Origin: an uncultured Spiribacter sp. | GTDB lineage: Bacteria > Pseudomonadota > Gammaproteobacteria > Nitrococcales > Nitrococcaceae | Length of the DNA stretch: 64,000 bases | Reading direction: 5' to 3' | Assembly: GCA_937884605.1 (NCBI GenBank) | Contig: CALGDM010000006.1 | Location: forward strand, 62,001 to 126,000 | Part shown: positions 60,373 to 64,000 of the stretch, piece by piece | Numbering within the stretch: the first letter of the stretch is position 1 | Layout of the letters: every line of letters begins with the position of its first letter | The notes under the pieces: generated by a model | Told to the model about the DNA's origin: nothing | Database searches by the model: none | Seen by the model: only the letters and a program-made list of their open reading frames with translations | Made by a program: the position numbers and the translations under genes

Positions 60373-60449
60373 GTCCCCATCGTCTAGACGGCCTAGGACA
60401 CCACCCTTTCAAGGTGGCGACACGGGTTCGAATCCCGTTGGGGACGCCA
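60373..60449 (+). tRNA. tRNA-Glu (anticodon UUC)
   Basis: The 77-nt cloverleaf has acceptor GTCCCCA/TGGGGAC, anticodon stem CCACC/GGTGG with loop CTTTCAA, T arm ACGGG-TTCGAAT-CCCGT, discriminator G and encoded CCA. It is a substrate for both GltX and MnmA encoded in this window. Confidence 0.97.
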
Positions 60450-60485
60450 TTCCTCTCGCCGCGACCGCGTCACACTCCTGTCACG

Positions 60486-60508
60486 TTTCCGGGCCCATAA
60501 TCCGGAAA
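60486..60508. promoter_or_regulatory. Inverted repeat around a -10, upstream of the winged-helix gene
   Basis: TTTCCGG (60486-60492) and CCGGAAA (60502-60508) flank a 9-base loop containing CATAAT (60496-60501), a five-of-six -10. The layout suits an autoregulatory operator of the ArsR-like product that follows. There is no T-run, so it is not a terminator. Confidence 0.45.
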
Positions 60509-60525
60509 ACATCAGGAGAAGTCCC

Positions 60526-60864
60526 GTGACCAAAACCAACTCCCGATCCGCCACGCTGCGCGGTGTGGACTTCCATCGCATCATTAGCGATGGGGAGCGC
60601 CTGCGTATGTTGACCTGCCTCCATCGGGCCGGCGAGCTCAAGGCCGATGAGCTCGCCCGGGTCATGCCGCAAGCGCCTGCGGATACCCGCCAGATGCTGG
60701 GCGATCTGGCCGCCCGTGGGCTGCTGGCGGCCCGTCACCAGTATCCGCACATCCATTACCGCCTGGCGGATGACCTGCCCGTGTGGGTGACCATCGCACT
60801 GGGCGCGGCCAATGACTGGAACCGCGCCGATGGTGCGGTGTTACACGCCGGGCAGTCCGGATAG
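60526..60864 (+). CDS. Small ArsR-like winged-helix protein
   Basis: A 112-residue protein starting at GTG with AGGAG upstream. [20 protein letters not shown], then [20 protein letters not shown] and [20 protein letters not shown] form an ArsR-type helix-turn-helix with wing; the C-terminal tail is short. No cysteine pair of the metal-sensing type (CxC) is present, so the effector is unknown. Its last 24 bases overlap the convergent trpB2 gene. Confidence 0.7.
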   Translation: MTKTNSRSATLRGVDFHRIISDGERLRMLTCLHRAGELKADELARVMPQAPADTRQMLGDLAARGLLAARHQYPHIHYRLADDLPVWVTIALGAANDWNRADGAVLHAGQSG

Positions 60865-62199
60865 CGCCATCGATTGCTCAGCCATCTGCTCGGGTTCATC
60901 CTCGAGCTTGCCGGCCAGATAGTCGGTGTAGGCCTGCATATCGAAGTGGCCATGGCCGCAGAGATTGAACAGCAGCGCCTTTGACTCACCGGATTCGCGA
61001 CAGGCGATGGCCTCGTCGATGGTTGCCTTGACCGCATGGTTGGCTTCGGGGGCCGGGATGATCCCTTCTGCCCGCGCAAAACTCAGGCCCGCGGCGAAGC
61101 ACTCGAGCTGACCGTAGGCCCGCGGCTGGATATAGCCGAGATCGGTGAGATGGCTGATCTGTGGCGCCATGCCGTGGTACCGCAGCCCTCCGGCATGGAA
61201 CCCCGGCGGCATGAAGGCCGATCCGAGGGTGTGCATCTTGGTCAACGGGGTCAGATGACCGGTATCGCCCCAGTCATAGGCAAACGTACCCTTCGTCAGA
61301 GTGGGGCAGGCGGCCGGTTCCACCGCAATAAATTCGGTGGCCGGGCCGCCGCGCAGCCGCTCGCCCAGAAACGGAAAGGCGATACCGGCAAAATTCGAAC
61401 CACCCCCGGTGCAGCCGATGACCTTGTCCGGGTAGTCATCCACCTGTTCGAGCTGCCGCTGGGTTTCCAGTCCCGCCACCGTCTGATGCAGCAGGACATG
61501 GTTGAGTACGCTCCCCAGGGCGTATTTTGTGTCATCGCGCTGGGCGGCCAGTTCCACGGCTTCGCTGATGGCAATGCCCAGGCTGCCGGTGGCGTCGGGC
61601 TGCTCCGCGAGCACTGCGCGACCCGCCGCCGTGGTATCGCTGGGGCTGGCGATGCAGTGGGCGCCAAAGCTCTCCATGAACGCCCGACGGTAGGGCTTCT
61701 GGTTGAAGCTCACCTTGACCATGAACACTTCGATGTCCAGATCGAACATTGCCCCGGCCAGTGCTAGTGACGAGCCCCACTGACCCGCTCCGGTCTCGGT
61801 GGTGATGCGCTTGACCCCCTCGGCCTTGTTGTAGAAAGCCTGCGCGATGGCGGTATTGGGCTTATGACTGCCGGCGGGGCTGACGCCCTCGTACTTGTAG
61901 TAGATGCGCGCCGGGGTGCCGAGAGCCTTCTCGAGCCGGCGAGCCCGATATAGCGGGGCCGGCCGCCACTGGCGGTAGACATCGCGGACCGGTGTCGGGA
62001 TCTCGACCTCGCGCTCGGTGCTCATCTCCTGTTCGATAACGGCCTGCGGGAAGATCGGCGCCAGATCATCCGGTCCCACCGGCTGGTAGTTATCGGGCCG
62101 CAGCACCGGGGCCATCGGCGCCGGCAGGTCGGCATTGATGTTGTACCAGTGCCGGGGGATCTCGGTCTCCGGCAATGTGATCTTGACGGTCTCGTCCAT
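60841..62199 (-). CDS. trpB2: TrpB2-type tryptophan synthase beta-like protein
   Basis: A 452-residue PLP enzyme of the TrpB2 group, which is longer than TrpB1 and normally works without a TrpA partner. The N-terminal extension [20 protein letters not shown] is TrpB2-specific. K113 in [16 protein letters not shown] forms the PLP Schiff base, [16 protein letters not shown] is the substrate loop, and [18 protein letters not shown] binds phosphate. The ATG at 62199 is preceded by AAGAGG; the frame continues to 63627 antisense to lon but is not coding there. It probably makes tryptophan from indole and serine. No trpA or other trp genes are nearby. Confidence 0.9.
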   Translation of the reverse strand: MDETVKITLPETEIPRHWYNINADLPAPMAPVLRPDNYQPVGPDDLAPIFPQAVIEQEMSTEREVEIPTPVRDVYRQWRPAPLYRARRLEKALGTPARIYYKYEGVSPAGSHKPNTAIAQAFYNKAEGVKRITTETGAGQWGSSLALAGAMFDLDIEVFMVKVSFNQKPYRRAFMESFGAHCIASPSDTTAAGRAVLAEQPDATGSLGIAISEAVELAAQRDDTKYALGSVLNHVLLHQTVAGLETQRQLEQVDDYPDKVIGCTGGGSNFAGIAFPFLGERLRGGPATEFIAVEPAACPTLTKGTFAYDWGDTGHLTPLTKMHTLGSAFMPPGFHAGGLRYHGMAPQISHLTDLGYIQPRAYGQLECFAAGLSFARAEGIIPAPEANHAVKATIDEAIACRESGESKALLFNLCGHGHFDMQAYTDYLAGKLEDEPEQMAEQSMALSGLPGV

Positions 62200-62278
62200 C
62201 GCTTGGGCACCTCTTGGGTCAATGCTCCATAAAGCGGCAAGAATACCATCGCGACGGGCCGGCGTGCCTGGCGGATGA

Positions 62279-62307
62279 CTTGAATCCGCTGCCAGCAGCC
62301 TCCACTT
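62279..62307 (+). promoter_or_regulatory. Candidate heat-shock (sigma-32) promoter of lon
   Basis: CTTGAAT (62279-62285), a 14-base spacer and CTCCACTT (62300-62307) match the sigma-32 consensus CTTGAAA-N13/14-CCCCATNT at six of seven and six of eight positions. It lies 45 bases before lon, a heat-shock gene in E. coli. Confidence 0.55.
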
Positions 62308-62352
62308 AATCCGTGTGATCCGGCAACTGGCCGGCGATAGTCGGAGGTATCC

Positions 62353-64000
62353 ATGCAGACTCTTGAAAACGAGGGCGTCGAGCCGTCCCGCAGTCTGGTC
62401 ATTCCGCGGTTGCCCGACGACGCGATGATCCTGCTGCCCATTCGCAATATGGTGCTGTTTCCGAACATGCTGGTGCCCGTGGGCATTGGTCGGGCCCGAT
62501 CGATCCTCGCCGCGCGCCAGGCGGCGCAGAATGATCAACCCATGGGGGTGATCATGCAGCGCGATTCCAGCGTTGAGGAACCCGATCCCGACGACCTGCA
62601 TGACGTTGGCACCGTGGCCAATGTCATGCGCTTTGTGAATGGCAATGAGGGGCATCATCACCTGGTTCTGCAGGGAGAGCAGCGCTTCCGTGTGATCGAG
62701 CACCTGAATGGCTATCCGTTTCCAGTGGCGCGGGTTGAGCGCATCGCCGAGGAACAGCCCATCGGGCAGACCGTCGATGCGCACATGGTTGCGCTGCGCG
62801 ACAAGGCGCTGGAGGCCCTGGAGCTGCTGCCGCAGGCCCCACAGGAACTGGCCGGCGCTCTCTCCGGCATCAAGGAGCCCGGCGTGCTCGCAGACACCGT
62901 GGCAGGTTATCTCGACCTCGAGAGTGCGGATCGTCAGGAGCTGCTCGAGACCCTCGATATCGAAACGCGTCTCGAACGCGTGCTGACACTGGTCGACTAT
63001 CGCGTCGAGGTGCTCAAGCTCTCGCAGAAGATCAGCGAGCGCACCCACGAGACCATGTCCGAGCGTCAGCGCGAGGCACTGCTGCGCGAACAGCTGCGCT
63101 CGATTCGCGAGGAGCTGGGCGAGAGCGACGACAAGGGCGAAGAGATCCGCGAGCTCGAGGCCCGCATCGATGCACTGCAGATGCCTGAGGCCGTCGATGA
63201 GCAGGCCCGCAAGGAGCTCAAGCGTCTCGAGCGGATGCCAGAGGGCGCCGGCGAGTACTCGATGGTTCGCACCTATCTTGACTGGCTGCTCGAGCTGCCA
63301 TGGTCGACGACGCGCCCCGAGGACATCGATATCGGCCGTGCCCGCGAGATCCTCGATACGGATCATTACGGCCTCGAGCCGGTCAAGCGCCGCATTCTCG
63401 AGCATCTGGCCGTGCGCAAGCTCAATCCCGAGGGGCGCAGCCCGATCCTTTGCCTGGTGGGGCCGCCCGGCGTGGGCAAGACCTCGCTGGGACAAAGCAT
63501 TGCCCGCGCCACGGGGCGTGACTTTGTGCGCTCGAGCCTGGGCGGCGTCCATGACGAGGCCGAGATCCGCGGGCATCGCCGTACTTATCTGGGGGCGCTG
63601 CCCGGTAAGGTGGTGCAGAGCCTGCACAAGGCGGGGTCGCGCAATCCGGTGATGATGCTTGATGAGATGGACAAGCTTGGCGGCGGTATCCAGGGCGATC
63701 CGTCGGCGGCGTTGCTGGAAGTCCTGGATCCGGCACAGAACGGGACCTTTCAGGACAATTATCTGGGCGTCCCCTTTGATCTGACCGGTGTGCTTTTCAT
63801 TGCCACCGCCAATGTGCCCGACCAGATCCCCGCACCGTTGCGCGATCGCATGGAGATGATTGAGATCCCGGGTTATACCCAGGAGGAAAAGGCCGAGATC
63901 GCCCGACGGTATCTGCTCGACCGCCAGCTTGAGGCGGCCGGTGTGACACGCGAGCAGTTGGCCCTGACCGATGCGGCGATTGACCGGGTCATCGCGGAAT
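62353..64000 (+). CDS. lon: ATP-dependent protease Lon, N-terminal part (3' end outside window)
   Basis: Cytoplasmic AAA+ serine protease degrading damaged and regulatory proteins. About 549 residues are visible before the window ends. They comprise the LON substrate domain ([20 protein letters not shown]), the coiled helical region ([20 protein letters not shown]), and the ATPase with [20 protein letters not shown] (about residue 370), [20 protein letters not shown], and [20 protein letters not shown]. The Ser-Lys protease domain lies beyond the edge. The ATG follows TCGGAGG by 5 bases. Confidence 0.96.
   Translation, partial: MQTLENEGVEPSRSLVIPRLPDDAMILLPIRNMVLFPNMLVPVGIGRARSILAARQAAQNDQPMGVIMQRDSSVEEPDPDDLHDVGTVANVMRFVNGNEGHHHLVLQGEQRFRVIEHLNGYPFPVARVERIAEEQPIGQTVDAHMVALRDKALEALELLPQAPQELAGALSGIKEPGVLADTVAGYLDLESADRQELLETLDIETRLERVLTLVDYRVEVLKLSQKISERTHETMSERQREALLREQLRSIREELGESDDKGEEIRELEARIDALQMPEAVDEQARKELKRLERMPEGAGEYSMVRTYLDWLLELPWSTTRPEDIDIGRAREILDTDHYGLEPVKRRILEHLAVRKLNPEGRSPILCLVGPPGVGKTSLGQSIARATGRDFVRSSLGGVHDEAEIRGHRRTYLGALPGKVVQSLHKAGSRNPVMMLDEMDKLGGGIQGDPSAALLEVLDPAQNGTFQDNYLGVPFDLTGVLFIATANVPDQIPAPLRDRMEMIEIPGYTQEEKAEIARRYLLDRQLEAAGVTREQLALTDAAIDRVIAE

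Noticed and set aside
62200-63627. Open frame that would make trpB2 a 928-residue protein
   Set aside because: The extra part is antisense to lon; the TrpB2-type N-terminus begins at the ATG at 62199 with a ribosome-binding sequence.

Overview
The window is a gene-dense, GC-rich chromosomal segment of a gammaproteobacterium. It carries 52 protein-coding genes, two of them cut by the window edges, plus three tRNA genes. No gap exceeds about 180 bases, and I see no insertion sequence, prophage, rRNA gene or CRISPR array. Many convergent genes end with stop codons touching or overlapping, and many same-strand genes overlap by 1 to 14 bases. Several blocks match synteny remembered from gammaproteobacteria: serS-rarA-lolA-ftsK next to aat-bpt-infA-clpA-clpS-mnmA-hflD, mutS-fdxA, and gltX flanked by Val and Ala tRNAs. 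Compactness plus a betaine-type osmoprotectant importer suggests a streamlined, perhaps halophilic member of the Ectothiorhodospiraceae (Spiribacter-like). That placement is inference.

Region by region: 1-3091 holds polyphosphate breakdown (ppx, partial) and synthesis (ppk1). 3171-9650 is central metabolism: sthA, malate synthase G and acnA. 9780-14474 has hflD, mnmA, clpS, clpA and infA. 14547-17168 is an overlapping minus-strand chain of a COG3146 acyltransferase, aat, bpt and infA; with ClpS and ClpA it makes a full N-degron pathway. 17253-23706 is ftsK-lolA-rarA-crcB-serS and a small GNAT-like protein. 23703-26823 has a queuosine-precursor transporter, a MATE exporter and hisC. 26958-30963 is a ferric-iron ABC importer whose three genes lie in three alternating orientations. 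31063-33106 has a slipin, xerD and fdxA. 33172-40251 is a minus-strand set of an Mre11/SbcD-like nuclease, a membrane-anchored SMC/Rad50-like ATPase with an unusual C-terminal extension, and mutS.

40345-57889 is the most distinctive part. A DUF1127 protein faces a LysR regulator and is followed by an outer-membrane barrel protein. Then come the tetrathionate-type two-component system ttrSR, an aldo/keto reductase, a yehZYXW osmoprotectant importer, a molybdenum-cofactor operon (yqeC-mobA-moeA) and the divergent ttrBCA reductase operon. One FNR-like site in the yqeC/ttrB gap is placed so that it could activate both directions, linking cofactor supply to the anaerobic reductase.

57906-64000 has tRNA-Val(CAC), gltX, tRNA-Ala(GGC), a FrnE-like DsbA protein, tRNA-Glu(UUC), a small winged-helix protein, an orphan trpB2 and the start of lon under a candidate heat-shock promoter.

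Regulatory sequences are unusually readable. Both the Val and Ala tRNA genes have TTGACA-17-TACACT promoters. Four protein genes (mnmA, ftsK, yhhQ, hisC) have a -10-like hexamer only 6-8 bases before the ATG and no Shine-Dalgarno sequence, which predicts leaderless mRNAs.
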